A DNA stretch of 64,000 nucleotides from Adenanthera pavonina (Eukaryota; Streptophyta; Magnoliopsida; Fabales; Fabaceae): positions 3,474,501-3,538,500 of the forward strand of contig JAIVEN010000003.1 in the NCBI GenBank assembly GCA_026686845.1, read 5' to 3'. Each line of letters opens with the position of its first letter. The first letter of the stretch is position 1. Shown here one piece after another: positions 46,564 to 57,201 of this stretch. Below the pieces are notes generated by a model. It did no database searches, was not told where the DNA came from, and worked only from the letters and a program-made list of their open reading frames with translations. The translations under genes were made by a program, and so were the position numbers.

Positions 46564-47842
46564 TGTAACACCACACTCCAACACACCTCCAAACTTGACC
46601 AACTACTTCAAAAACTAATCAATCTTGACCAAAACACTTTAACTTTAACTCCCAATTCATCAAAACAGCAGAAAACTTCAAGTGGGACTAGAACAGAGCA
46701 GAGCCACAGCAAGCTACAATGTAGCCGCAACCTAAGAGAAATAGAAAGAGGTGGCGGCGCAGCAGCTATAGTGGCACCACAGCCTCAATCAAATAGTAAC
46801 GCTTGGCACTACGACACTTCATGTTGATACCATATCAGCAATTTCAACTTTTTCGGGGTGAAGTTCCAATGCACATAATTTTATGCGCCAACCTTCGATT
46901 GACCTGATTCCAACTCGTAAAAGTCAATTTTGTCCCAATCTATCCATAGACATCAGTTTCACTCAAATCTATCATCGTTTGGAGATTTTGAACACCCGAT
47001 ATCATTTTGGCCACTTTTTGAACAAAACTCACCATAAACCTCTTCTAATAGCCACCAAAGGCAGTTTGACCGTTATGGATCATTCTCACATATCCTAATT
47101 GACTCAACCAACTTGTAAAAAAAGGTTTCACCTTAGATAAACCACTCCTTTGAGATTTGATCCCCTTGAACCCTACATTCACATAATGGGCTATGTGCCC
47201 GAAAATAGACCAACAATGCCCAAATCTACTCTGGGTTCACACACATGGCCAATCTAGCCCACAGACACATCCACCATCCATATTGACCACAATGCGGTCC
47301 AAACCATCATTACATAACTATCACATATTATCCATGTAATCATCCAAAATGCATAATCATTAACATCATTACAATCATCATGATCCTCATACCAATATAA
47401 TTATTCTCATACTGATTACAATCAACTTATCCTACTTGGCACAATACATATATATATTACACACATACTATTGTGACTTGAATATTTCCAACATTGAAGT
47501 AGCTCTGTTTCCCTTGTCTTCTCCGGACTAGTACCAGAACCTTCACCTGAAATGTTAGTTCATGGAAAAGAAGTATGAGACAAAGTCTCAGTAATCAAGA
47601 ATAATCACAGGAAATATATATAATAATTCATACAATAATGAACCTAGTGCCATGAATGCAAAATGTTATAAAATGCATGTTCTCCCTTACACACAGCTAG
47701 AACCACAAGCTGTCATCATAATAAGACATTTCATATAGGTGACTCCCTTTCTACAATCAGTGAAGATTGATTCTGGGACATCACCAAACTCACCTCACAT
47801 TAGTATACCCGGCTAAATGTAATACTAATGCTTGGATCATAG
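46564..47842 (-). repeat. Dominant-family LTR, first part (interrupted by SIRE)
   Basis: It starts TGTAACACCACACTCC and follows the same order as the solo LTR 3506-5915. At 47842 it is split by the copia element and resumes at 60038. The target duplication of this LTR lies outside the window. Confidence 0.7.
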
Positions 47843-49706
47843 TGTTAGCAAGGCTGACTTCCCAAGAGGGGGGTGAATTGGGAAGATTGTAATTTTTCTG
47901 CACAAAGTGTGATGTAAGTGAAGATATCACAATATAATGAAAATAATGCGTAAAACAGAGCAGGCTGAAAAATAAAGATAGGAAGAAGAAGACTCAGTAA
48001 TTTATCCTGGTTCGGTCTTTCCACTTGACCTACATCCAGTCCCCAAGACACCTCTTGGGATTTATCCACTATACAGCAAGGATTTCAATGGGCTTCTTGC
48101 TAAGGCCACAGTACACGAGTATGCTCTGTTTCTGAGCTCTCACAAACTCTCCAAGCACTTTCACTATGTGCTTCTCAATCCCCTTGTGAATACCTCTCAC
48201 AAGTAAATCTATCTATCAGATGAAGAGTAGATTGATTACAATGAAATAACTCTCTTAAAAAGAGTAAATATGAAAGTTTCAGTACAAGTATAAAAGTTGA
48301 GAGGGTAAAAGCTTTTGAGAAAAGATTTAGCAGAAATTAGGTACACACACGTTTGATTTTGTTACCCACAACTTCAAATGTTGTTGTATTTATAGATTTA
48401 GGTCTCAGATGTCCGTTAGAGACTTTAATCTATCCGTTGGAGAAGTTATCCAACGGTTACTCTGAAAAACTATCCGTTTACCAACCGCATTTAATGTTTC
48501 TGACATACTAAAATTCGAATTTTGGCTGGTTAACAGACGAATTTCGAAGGAACCGAAGGTTAAAGCTTCCAACGTTACAACACGAAGTTCGTCTGTTCAT
48601 TAAGTGAAATTCGAATTTTGAAACTTACAGAACATTTTCACAATGTGACATACGAATTTTTAAGAAGAAAGTTTTTCGGTTAAGTGTGAACAGTGTTTTC
48701 AATTTATTACAGTGTCCTCGAAATTCAAATTTTGGTTTCCCAAAATTTGTCTGTCCACTGGATGTTTAAAGAGACACAGTAGTTTACTTTCTTCGAAATT
48801 TGAATTTTGAAAGGGTGAAATTCGTCTGTCAGAGAGACTCTTTCCAGACTAATTTCATCATTCGAATGTTGCAAGTTCTTATCATTCGTATGTCAATGTT
48901 TCACTTAAACAGACTTAAGATTTTTGCTTCTGAAATTTGAATTTTAATGTTCAAAGTTCGTCTGTCAGAGAGCAGTTTTGAAACTTAAATCATTCTTGAT
49001 CTCAGATGAACTTTAACATAGTTTCAGACGAATTTCTTCTATTTTCTCAAATTTTGTTTTGTCTGAAATTCGAATTTTGAAGACTTAAAGTTCGTCTGTT
49101 GCAAAGAAGTTTCTCTCAGACTTTTATGAAAATTCGAATGTTGGAAGTTCAAAATTCGTCTGTCAGAGAGCATTTATCAAACTCAATTTCATTTTGATTT
49201 CAGATGCATTGTATCATAGTCTCAGACGAATTTCTTTGGTTTTCACAAACTTCATTTTTCTTGAAATTCGAATTTTGAAAGTGTGAAGTTCGTCTGTTAC
49301 CAGAAAGGCTTCTTTCAGATTAGATGAAAATTTGAATTTTGAACAATCAAAATTCGTCTGACAGAGAGCCATCTCTTCAGACTTATTCAGTTTCAGCTCG
49401 AAATTCAAATTTCCAAAGGCAAAGTTCGAATTTCCAACTTGACAGTTCAGCTTAATCTTTCAACCTTCGTCTGTTTGTGAGTGTTTTTCAAATAGGTAAA
49501 GATTTAATACAAAATCAAGGTTTGAAAACATCTTTTGCTCAAATCAAAATCTTTTACCCAATCATAATAAAAACTAAAGATCCTACTAGAGATCTAACAA
49601 CAAATACTCAGAAAATCTTCACTTGAAACAGCTTTGATCTCCTTTGATATCTTCAATCTCAGCTCTTGAATGTTGGTTTGGAATCATCAAAACTCTTGAT
49701 TCAACA
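47843..49706 (-). repeat. 3' LTR of the SIRE element
   Basis: 1864 bp, repeated at 58168-60032. It contains a minus-strand TATAAATA (48387-48394) and an array of AAATTCGAATTT / AAATTCGTCTG motifs from about 48510 to 49480. Confidence 0.93.
48510..49480. repeat. Degenerate motif array in the SIRE LTR
   Basis: About ten copies of (G)AAATTCGAATTTTGAA-like sequence alternate with about eight of (A)AAGTTCGTCTGTCAGAGAG-like sequence, at irregular 60-130 bp spacing. The array is also in the other LTR (about 58840-59800), and related words recur in the spacer between pol and the env-like ORF. Confidence 0.75.
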
Positions 49707-49720
49707 TTCTCCCCCTTTTT
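49707..49720 (-). other. Polypurine tract of the SIRE element
   Basis: AAAAAGGGGGAGAA on the minus strand, directly adjoining the 3' LTR. Confidence 0.85.
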
Positions 49721-49995
49721 GATGATGACAAAACAACTTACAAACTGGAATAGTACTTGGGTTTGCTTTCATAAGCTCCCCCTCAACATATGCATAAGAT
49801 ATCAAAACAACAGATTAAGTGAAGAGATTCAAAGCCCAACAAAAAAATTGCAACCATGAACATACTATATATCACCAAACTGTTATAATACATATTCCAA
49901 TTAAAGAGTAGTTCTTAAAAACAAACAACCAATTACAATTAATCAATTAAAACAAGATACAACAAGAAAATTCAGCCTAAGATCTAAAAAAAACA

Positions 49996-52176
49996 TCACT
50001 TCTTCTTTGGCTTAGACTTCTTGCTGTAAGTCTTTCCTTTTCCAGATGACTCAGCAGATTTTCCAGCTTGCTTAGTCCCAGTTTGCTTTATCTTCTCCCC
50101 CTTTTTGGCATCATCAGGAAGCCCAACAAAGTCCATTGGAGGAGGTATCTGAGTGATAGGAACAGCACGAAGAGGGACAGGAGCAAAAGGAATCTCTGGC
50201 TGAACTGGTGCAGGGGGCTCAGCAGGTTCTTCATCATCATCATCAGAGACCTCAAGCAGCACTTGCATTTCCTGCCTAGAAAGAGCTAGTTGAGCTCTCT
50301 GTTCCTCTGAAAGCCCATAAGCAGCAAGAGAAGAAGAAGCTGGTCTAGCAGGAGGAAACATTTCTTCTAGCCTTCTCCTCTGAGCTATCAGCAGAGCATT
50401 GTGAGCAATGGCAAGATAATCAACAACAGGTACAATGCTCCTTTCCTCATTGCTAGCATCTTCTGACACAGAAGAGGTTGAAATGGCTGCAACCAGTCTT
50501 TCAACTTTCTCAGATTCTTGAATGGACAGAATTGAATCCTGAGCATCTTCTTGCATGGGCTCATGAGGGCTTGTATCTTGGAGACCTTCTTCTTCCAATC
50601 CATAGTCCAAGGGTGGACCAGGACTTGGTGTTCTCATTGCACCAGCACCATCTATATCATCATCATGGTCAGAGGAGGCAATCTCAAAGGGACTTGGAGG
50701 CACAGGGGATGGAGACAGAGTAGGCTCAGGGACACCAGGCTGAGGTGGAGCTGAAGTGGTAGGAATATCATTTCTTATCTCTTCATAGGCATCAGCCACC
50801 ACTTTCATATTTACAGCCAACTGATGGATCTGATCTTGTAGATGAGCAAATTTGGCATTTTGCTCATCTCTAATGCTGAGAATGAGTGTTGACAGACTGT
50901 CAAACAACTCAGTGATCTTTGTTGGCTTGGCTCGTGAGGAAGGAGTGGAAGGAGGGTGAGTAGGCTTGGAGGGAGATGGGATTGGCTGAGAAGGCTGAGG
51001 TATAAATCTGCCAGGGGCCTCAGAAGTTCCTTCTTGTTGGAGGAATGCATCAGCAACAAAGAACAAGTCTTCAGATTTCCCTGCTCCTTTTCCAACCCAT
51101 CGTCCTTCATCTCTTTCAATGCCCATCCTATGCAGTTCCTCCTCTTTGAATGCCTCAGTGAGTTTCCCTTTCCCTTTTTCAATGTGTTGAATCCTAGCAT
51201 GCTGCAAGATTCTTGAAATAATTGCTGCATAAGGGAGTGTGGAATCCTTCCTCTGATCCCTTGCCTTTATCATTCTCTGGAGGATGATATGACCCATGTT
51301 AATCAGTTTCCCATGAATGATAGCAGTCATCACATGAGCCTCTGCCCTTGTTATCAGATTGAAGCTGCCACCCTTGTTGAAAATGATCCTAGACACTATG
51401 TAGTGCAGGATTCTGACTTGTACACTAAGGTCTGTGGGCTTCAACAGATTTATTGTTGGCCTGTTCTCTCTTCTCATGAATAAGGTGTCTAAGATGGTGC
51501 TCTCTTTGTAGTTCAGAAAGGATCCACCTTCTTCATCAGCTGTGCTTGCCTCATCCATATACCCAGAGGCTGTTATGTCAACTTTTAGCCCATCTTGACC
51601 TGGGATTTCCAGCACTTCATTGATTGTTTCATCAGCAAGCCAGATGGTCCTTGATCTTAAAGTGACCTCCCATTTCTTTTTCTTGCTGTTATATTGAAGA
51701 GAGGCATACCAAGTCTTCACTACCTCATCATCATACTTTTCAGCTATTTCCAACAGATTTTTATATCTTAACAACCATATTGCAGCATCAAAATTGTTGG
51801 ATATTAGAAATTGTTCCACATTTACACAGTGAGGCTTGATTACCTTTTTGTTGGAAAACTTGGTAGTGTACTCTTCTTGAATCTCAGGAGTGCTCCACAG
51901 TGGCAGTGTAGTCAATTCGAACTCTCCAGATTCAGTGCTGGAAGAAGCAGAAGAGGCAGCAGCAGGGATAGAAGGTTCTGCACTTTTTGAAGAGGAGGGT
52001 CCAGTTTTCTGAGATTCTGTTTTGGATGAAGATTTTTGTCGTTTAGAAGGGGCAGCTTTACTGGGTTTGGCCTTTCTCTTGGATTTCTCTCCTTCTTTGG
52101 CAGCAAATTGAGATTTAACATTCCTCTTTGGACGGGCCATAGCTTTTCCTGTTCCAGGAATTTTAACTCTTGCCAT
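49996..52176 (-). CDS. Envelope-like protein (ORF3) of the SIRE element
   Basis: An uninterrupted 726-codon frame between pol and the 3' LTR, the position of the env-like gene in SIRE-type copia elements. It has a basic N-terminus rich in K/S/P (residues ~1-65), a conserved core ~85-380 (for example VEQFLISNNFDAAIWLLRYK, then WYASLQYNSKKKKWEV and a LKPTDLSVQVRILHYIVSR stretch) that resembles the 'putative plant transposon protein' domain, a Pro/Ser-rich linker, a predicted coiled coil ~417-468, and an acidic Pro-rich tail ending in a basic KSKPKKK. I see no signal peptide or clear membrane helix, so 'envelope' is a positional name. Its role is unknown. Being open while gag and pol are damaged suggests the damage is recent. 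Confidence 0.85.
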   Translation of the reverse strand: MARVKIPGTGKAMARPKRNVKSQFAAKEGEKSKRKAKPSKAAPSKRQKSSSKTESQKTGPSSSKSAEPSIPAAASSASSSTESGEFELTTLPLWSTPEIQEEYTTKFSNKKVIKPHCVNVEQFLISNNFDAAIWLLRYKNLLEIAEKYDDEVVKTWYASLQYNSKKKKWEVTLRSRTIWLADETINEVLEIPGQDGLKVDITASGYMDEASTADEEGGSFLNYKESTILDTLFMRRENRPTINLLKPTDLSVQVRILHYIVSRIIFNKGGSFNLITRAEAHVMTAIIHGKLINMGHIILQRMIKARDQRKDSTLPYAAIISRILQHARIQHIEKGKGKLTEAFKEEELHRMGIERDEGRWVGKGAGKSEDLFFVADAFLQQEGTSEAPGRFIPQPSQPIPSPSKPTHPPSTPSSRAKPTKITELFDSLSTLILSIRDEQNAKFAHLQDQIHQLAVNMKVVADAYEEIRNDIPTTSAPPQPGVPEPTLSPSPVPPSPFEIASSDHDDDIDGAGAMRTPSPGPPLDYGLEEEGLQDTSPHEPMQEDAQDSILSIQESEKVERLVAAISTSSVSEDASNEERSIVPVVDYLAIAHNALLIAQRRRLEEMFPPARPASSSLAAYGLSEEQRAQLALSRQEMQVLLEVSDDDDEEPAEPPAPVQPEIPFAPVPLRAVPITQIPPPMDFVGLPDDAKKGEKIKQTGTKQAGKSAESSGKGKTYSKKSKPKKK

Positions 52177-53173
52177 TTCTCAGTGGAATGATGCAGAATG
52201 TGGCTTAGAATAGGTTTATAGGATGCGAATGGAAGTTTAATCGGTGAAGAATGACGGTTTTTGGACAGGAGTTAAGAGGATTGAAGAGAGAATCAGAACA
52301 GACTCAGGGAGGTTACAAATAGGGTTGCGTCTGTTCTGTGGAAAACTGTCGCATTTAACGTGTGTAACCGTCTGACAGACGAATTTTGAGGGGTCAAAAT
52401 TCGAACTTCGGGCAGTTACAAGTTAAACCGTTCAGCACGGCTTACTGACAGATGAATTTTCATCCTGAAAGTTCGTCTGACAGTGGCTAGAAATAAGCTA
52501 TACAAACACAACAGACGAATTTTGTTCCACCAAAGTTCGAATGTTGAAAAGAAAAAGGCAGGCATCAATCAAACTATCAATTAACAGACGAATTAAGCAT
52601 GCAGAACTGCATCTTTCAAGAATTCAATATGAAGGATATGATTTAACAGACGAATTTTGAACTGAAAATTTGAATTTTTCAATTTTTGTAAAGATTGTCC
52701 AACATTCGTATGCTAAGAAGTAATAATTCATACAACTGTGATGGACAATCATAACTTTGAAATTTCTATTTTTGAAAATTTGAACTTTCAAGCTTCAACA
52801 GACGAATTTCAAGGCATGACCGAGAACTGTTCCAAGGCATAACAGGCCAAAGTTCGTCTGTTGGTCAACCAAAATTTGAATGTTGACCACGTTGACCAGT
52901 TCAAAAACACAGTTTATCAATGAAATTCATCTAGTAATCAAACAATATACAAATTTCAACTTTAACAACTTACAGAATGGATCCAGAACTTAGAATATTT
53001 ATCATTCACTTCATTTTCTGGTTGTTCCAATCTGGAGTGCTCCAATCTTTCAAACTTTTAGCCATTGATTGTCACAAGGAGCACCTGCGACTGAAATTAA
53101 ACATACTCCGATGCTCAAGTTAGAAATGATTCTAATATTGAAAATTCTAAAGACAGAATTGCATAGAAATAAC
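52177..53173. other. Spacer between RNase H and env-like ORF of SIRE
   Basis: About 1 kb without ORF support. It holds at least seven 'cagacgaattt' or 'agttcgtctg' motifs (about 52375-52870) like those of the LTR array, mostly as the reverse of the LTR orientation. It may include the leader or splice region for ORF3 (inference). Confidence 0.6.
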
Positions 53174-54748
53174 TTACAGTTCATTGGGATTTACCATTCC
53201 CAATTCTCTCCTTATTTTGCAATGTCTGTCTTCTGATAGAGGTTTTGTGAGTATATCAGCAACTTGATCATCTGTTGGGATGTACTCCAGTCTAACTTCT
53301 CCTTTCAGAACGTGATCTCTTATGAAGTGATGCCTAACTTCAATATGTTTCGTTCTTGAATACATGACAAGATTCTTGGTGATGTTTATAGCACTTTGGT
53401 TGTCACACATGATTGGTATCTCTTTCATTTTAACCTCAAGATCTTCAAGCTGTTGTTTCATCCAGATGACTTGGGCACAACAGCTTCCAGCTGCAACATA
53501 CTCAGCTTCTGCAGTGGATAAGGCCACACAGTTTTGCTTTTTGCTGAACCATGAAACCAGGGATCCTCCAAGAAACTGACAAGTTCCACTTGTGCTTTTT
53601 CTGTCAGTTTTGGATCCTGCAAAATCAGCATCAGTGTATCCTTTGAGATCTTCTCCATTGCCTTTTGGATACCAAAGACCCATCTGTGATGTTCCAATAA
53701 GATATCTAAAAATTCTTTTCACAGCTGTTGCATGGGATTCTTTGGGGCATGATTGGAACCTTGCACACATGCAAACACTGAACATAATGTCAGGTCTGCT
53801 GGCAGTTAGGTACAGCAGGGATCCAATCATTCTTCTGTACTGAGTAATGTCAAATATCTTCCCGTTTTCATCCATGTCCAGTTTGGTTGCAGTGGCCATA
53901 GGTGTTCCCATTGGTTTGGCATTCTCCAAACCAAACTTCTTTAGCAGTTCCTTTAGATACTTAGATTGACTGAGAAAGATACCATCATTTTGCTGTCTTA
54001 TTTGCAGTCTAAGGAAGAAGTTGAGTTCACCCATCATAGACATCTCGAATTCTCCCTGCATTAACTCAGAGAATTTCTTGCAAAGAGTTTCATTAGTAGC
54101 ACCAAAAATAATATCATCAACATAGATTTGAACAATTAGTAAATCTTTATTTTCTTTCTTAGTAAATAAGGTTGTGTCAACTTTGCCTCTATTAAACCCC
54201 TTTTCAGTTACAAAATTGCTCAGTCTCTCATACCATGCTCTAGGGGTCTGTTTTAAACCATAGAGAGCTTTCTTCAGTTTATAAACATGGTTTAGTTTTG
54301 TAGGATCCTCAAAACCTGGAGGTTGATCTACATATACTTCTTCCATGATATATCCATTCAGAAAGGCACTTTTTACATCCATTTGATATAATAAAATATT
54401 TTTCATGCATGCATATGCCAGCAGTATTCTTATAGCTTCTAGCCTAGCTACTGGTGCAAAGGTTTCTTTAAAATCAATACCCTCTTCCTGATTATACCCT
54501 TTAGCAACCAATCTAGCTTTATTTCTGATTATTATTCCAGATTCATCAAGTTTATTTCTGAAAACCCATTTGGTACCAATAACAGGATGATTTTTGGGTC
54601 TAGGTACTAAATCCCAGACTTGATTTCTCTCAAATTGATTTAATTCATCTTGCATAGCCATAATCCAGTATTCATCAGTTAAGGCTTCTTCAGCACATTT
54701 GGGTTCAATTTCAGAAATAAAGGCACAGTTGAGTATTTGATCCCTTAA
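53174..54748 (-). CDS. RT and RNase H of the SIRE element
   Basis: The 495-codon frame from ATG 54661 begins within the RT N-terminal region ([20 protein letters not shown], then [11 protein letters not shown]). It contains the fingers/palm [29 protein letters not shown] and YVDDIIFGA (YVDD at ~177-180), then RNase H with [17 protein letters not shown] (~340) and [10 protein letters not shown]. It ends [11 protein letters not shown]. Upstream, the same frame continues through 54748 to a TAG at 54749-54751 that separates it from the integrase ORF. In functional elements these are one polyprotein. No catalytic residue in RT is lost. Confidence 0.9.
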   Translation of the reverse strand, partial: LRDQILNCAFISEIEPKCAEEALTDEYWIMAMQDELNQFERNQVWDLVPRPKNHPVIGTKWVFRNKLDESGIIIRNKARLVAKGYNQEEGIDFKETFAPVARLEAIRILLAYACMKNILLYQMDVKSAFLNGYIMEEVYVDQPPGFEDPTKLNHVYKLKKALYGLKQTPRAWYERLSNFVTEKGFNRGKVDTTLFTKKENKDLLIVQIYVDDIIFGATNETLCKKFSELMQGEFEMSMMGELNFFLRLQIRQQNDGIFLSQSKYLKELLKKFGLENAKPMGTPMATATKLDMDENGKIFDITQYRRMIGSLLYLTASRPDIMFSVCMCARFQSCPKESHATAVKRIFRYLIGTSQMGLWYPKGNGEDLKGYTDADFAGSKTDRKSTSGTCQFLGGSLVSWFSKKQNCVALSTAEAEYVAAGSCCAQVIWMKQQLEDLEVKMKEIPIMCDNQSAINITKNLVMYSRTKHIEVRHHFIRDHVLKGEVRLEYIPTDDQVADILTKPLSEDRHCKIRRELGMVNPNEL

Positions 54749-56305
54749 CTATTTTCTGGTTTTGACTTTCTCTTGAACATTCCCTATTACTTGATCAACA
54801 GGGTGATTCCTTTGATATCTCCAAGCTCTAGGGAGTTCTTGAGTTGTTTCTTCATTATTTTCTTCATGAAACTCTTGCTCCTGGATATCTTCCTCTGTGT
54901 CAACAGATTCAAATATCTTTGGAGGTTTAGTTTTACTTCTGTCAGAAATTTCCAGTTTTTCAAAATTGAAAGTAAGATCATCCTTATTGGTAACATGTTT
55001 TGAAACAGTTTCATTTTCAAAGAAGACCACATGCACTGATTCTTCTACTATATTTGATCTTTTATTATAAACCCTATAAGCCTTACTCCTACTAGAATAG
55101 CCCAGAAATATACCTTCATCGGATTTGGCATCAAATTTACCTAGATTTTCTTTACCATTGTTGTGAATGAAGCATTTGCACCCAAACATATGGAGGTGTG
55201 ACAGATTTGGCTTTCTCCCCTTGTACAGCTCATATGGAGTCTTCCCAAGGATTGGTCTGATGTAGGCTCTGTTTATGATGTAGCTTGCTGTATTCACTGC
55301 ATCAGCCCAGAACACTTGAGAGAGTTCCTTCTCATTCAGCATAGCTCTAGCCATCTCTCCAATGGTTCTGTTCTTCCTTTCTACCACTCCATTTTGTTGA
55401 GGAGTTCTTGGTGCTGAGAAGTTGTGGTCAATCCCATGCTCATTGCAGAACTCCAGGAAGTATGCATTTTCAAATTCTCCTCCATGGTCTGACCTGATAG
55501 ACACAATAGAAATATCTTTCTCATTCTGCACTTTCCTAGCTAAGGTTACAAATGCATCAAAGGTATCACTTTTAGAATAAAGAAATAATGTCCAAGTAAA
55601 TCTAGAATAGTCATCAACAATTACAAGAACATACATATTACCACCAAGACTTTTTACCCTAGAAGGTCCAATCAAATCCATATGCAGCAGTTCAAGTGGT
55701 CTAGCTGTGGTGACTACATTTTTGGATTTAAATGATGATTTAGTTTGTTTTCCTCTTAGGCATGCATCACATTCTTTATCCTTTTCAAAAGATATTTTTG
55801 GTAGACCAGTTACTAGCTCATTTTTAATTAGTTTAGACAGTTGATTCATATTCACATGAGCTAATCTTCTATGCCATAGCCAACTATCATTACTCTGACT
55901 GATTAAGCATACAGAATCTAAGGGAGGAAGTTCATCAAGATCAATAGTATAGCAGTTACCATCCCTTTGAGCTTTGAGGATTACTTTGTGATCACTTTTT
56001 CTGATGACCAGGAAAAACTTTGAGTCAAACAGCACCCAGTTTCCTTTGTCACAAGTTTGACTCACGCTTAGCAAGTTGTGGTTGAGGCCAATCACAAACA
56101 GCACTTCTTCAATGGATGTTTCTGGATTCTTGCCTACAATTCCAATACCAACGATTTTGCCATGTTGGTCACCTCCAAATGTCACTTTTCCTCCTTTCTT
56201 GTCTCTAAGGGAGATGAACTTCTCCTTATCACCAGTCATGTGGCTTGAGCAGGCACTGTCCATATACCAATTATTGCTTTTCTTAGCTGTTAGACAGACC
56301 TGCAA
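54749..56305 (-). CDS. Protease and integrase part of SIRE pol
   Basis: A 518-codon open stretch. The protease motif DSACS is at ~16 (this lineage often has DSGCS or DSACS). The GAG-pre-integrase zinc segment runs from LWHRRLAHVN (~143) to CDACLRGKQ, and the integrase core has DLIGP (~208), VDDYSRF (~232), SDHGGEF (~271) and PQQNGVVERKN (~307). It ends at an in-frame TAG (54749-54751) that splits pol. There is no ATG at the left end, since pol should be fused to gag. A stop and a frame change lie between it and the gag C-terminal frame at 56341, so expression as one polyprotein is blocked unless recoding occurs. Confidence 0.88.
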   Translation of the reverse strand: MQVCLTAKKSNNWYMDSACSSHMTGDKEKFISLRDKKGGKVTFGGDQHGKIVGIGIVGKNPETSIEEVLFVIGLNHNLLSVSQTCDKGNWVLFDSKFFLVIRKSDHKVILKAQRDGNCYTIDLDELPPLDSVCLISQSNDSWLWHRRLAHVNMNQLSKLIKNELVTGLPKISFEKDKECDACLRGKQTKSSFKSKNVVTTARPLELLHMDLIGPSRVKSLGGNMYVLVIVDDYSRFTWTLFLYSKSDTFDAFVTLARKVQNEKDISIVSIRSDHGGEFENAYFLEFCNEHGIDHNFSAPRTPQQNGVVERKNRTIGEMARAMLNEKELSQVFWADAVNTASYIINRAYIRPILGKTPYELYKGRKPNLSHLHMFGCKCFIHNNGKENLGKFDAKSDEGIFLGYSSRSKAYRVYNKRSNIVEESVHVVFFENETVSKHVTNKDDLTFNFEKLEISDRSKTKPPKIFESVDTEEDIQEQEFHEENNEETTQELPRAWRYQRNHPVDQVIGNVQEKVKTRK

Positions 56306-56340
56306 AACAATGTTTATGTTCTCCTTTTAGGTACCCAAAT

Positions 56341-57201
56341 TTATTTGGGTCCTTTCAGGTCAGTATATTTTTCCCTAGATGTAGATGCAACTTTGAGAAC
56401 CCATTTAACTTTCCTGTCAAACCCATTTTTCTTCAAAACACAGGAACTGGAGATATGTCCCTTTTTATTACAGAAATGACAGGTAGTGAATGGACTGCTA
56501 GATTGAGATGCAGAAAGAAAACAGTGCAGATAATACTTTTGTCTAGCATGCCTTGGTTGATCATATGTTTCAATGTGATGTGATGCATTGGTTTTCTTTT
56601 TATTGTTCTCAACGTGCACAAGTTGTCTTTTATAGGCATTCTGATTTTTCTTCCTAATCTTTTCCTTGACAGCACACGGATCATAGCCAAGACCAGCTTT
56701 TCCTTGTGATATTCTTTGGCTCCCCATCAATGCAAACAACATATCTTTACCTCTAGTGAGCCTAGACATGCTTTTAACTAAATAGTCGTTAGTTTGCTTA
56801 AGTTCAGTGCATGAAGTGCAGCAAACAGATTCAGTAGCAGGTAAAGAGGTATTTTCAGAAACTATGCTTTGAGATTCCAGCTTATTTATTCTTTTCTTTG
56901 CCAATTTCAGTTCTTTAGCAATTTTAATGAATTCATCATGAAGCTCATGAAATGCATCTTGTAATTCAGAATAGGAAGGTTCAGATTCATATACCTCTTC
57001 TTCCTGATCACTGCTGCATGAGGGTGTGGCTTCTTCAGAGGCAAGTGCCATCAGACAGATGTTGGCAATCTCATCTTCATCTTCTTCTTCCTCATCTGAG
57101 CTGTTGCCCCATATGGATGAAATATAGGCTTTCTTCTTCTTCCCTTTGTCTGCAGCTTCTTTTCTTTTTCTTGCTTCTTGATGAATTGGGGGCAGTCCCA
57201 C
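56341..57201 (-). CDS. C-terminal part of SIRE Gag, frame-shifted
   Basis: Continues Gag in a different frame from 57051-58118, with an overlap of about 150 nt. After the first CCHC knuckle it has the acidic SSDEEEEDEDEIANICLMA stretch, a coiled-coil-like segment (LHDEFIKIAKELKLAKKRIN) and a second knuckle-like CHFCNKKGHISSSC. This is the typical second half of SIRE Gag. The shift occurs in a C/A/G-rich run near 57130-57195. It ends at a TAA just before pol, where SIRE elements also have a gag stop. Confidence 0.8.
   Translation of the reverse strand: MGLPPIHQEARKRKEAADKGKKKKAYISSIWGNSSDEEEEDEDEIANICLMALASEEATPSCSSDQEEEVYESEPSYSELQDAFHELHDEFIKIAKELKLAKKRINKLESQSIVSENTSLPATESVCCTSCTELKQTNDYLVKSMSRLTRGKDMLFALMGSQRISQGKAGLGYDPCAVKEKIRKKNQNAYKRQLVHVENNKKKTNASHHIETYDQPRHARQKYYLHCFLSASQSSSPFTTCHFCNKKGHISSSCVLKKNGFDRKVKWVLKVASTSREKYTDLKGPK

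Noticed and set aside
56300..56345. An intron at the SIRE gag-pol junction (GTACCT...TTTTGCAG)
   Set aside because: At about 35 nt it would be too short for a plant intron. A stop between gag and pol is usual in SIRE elements.
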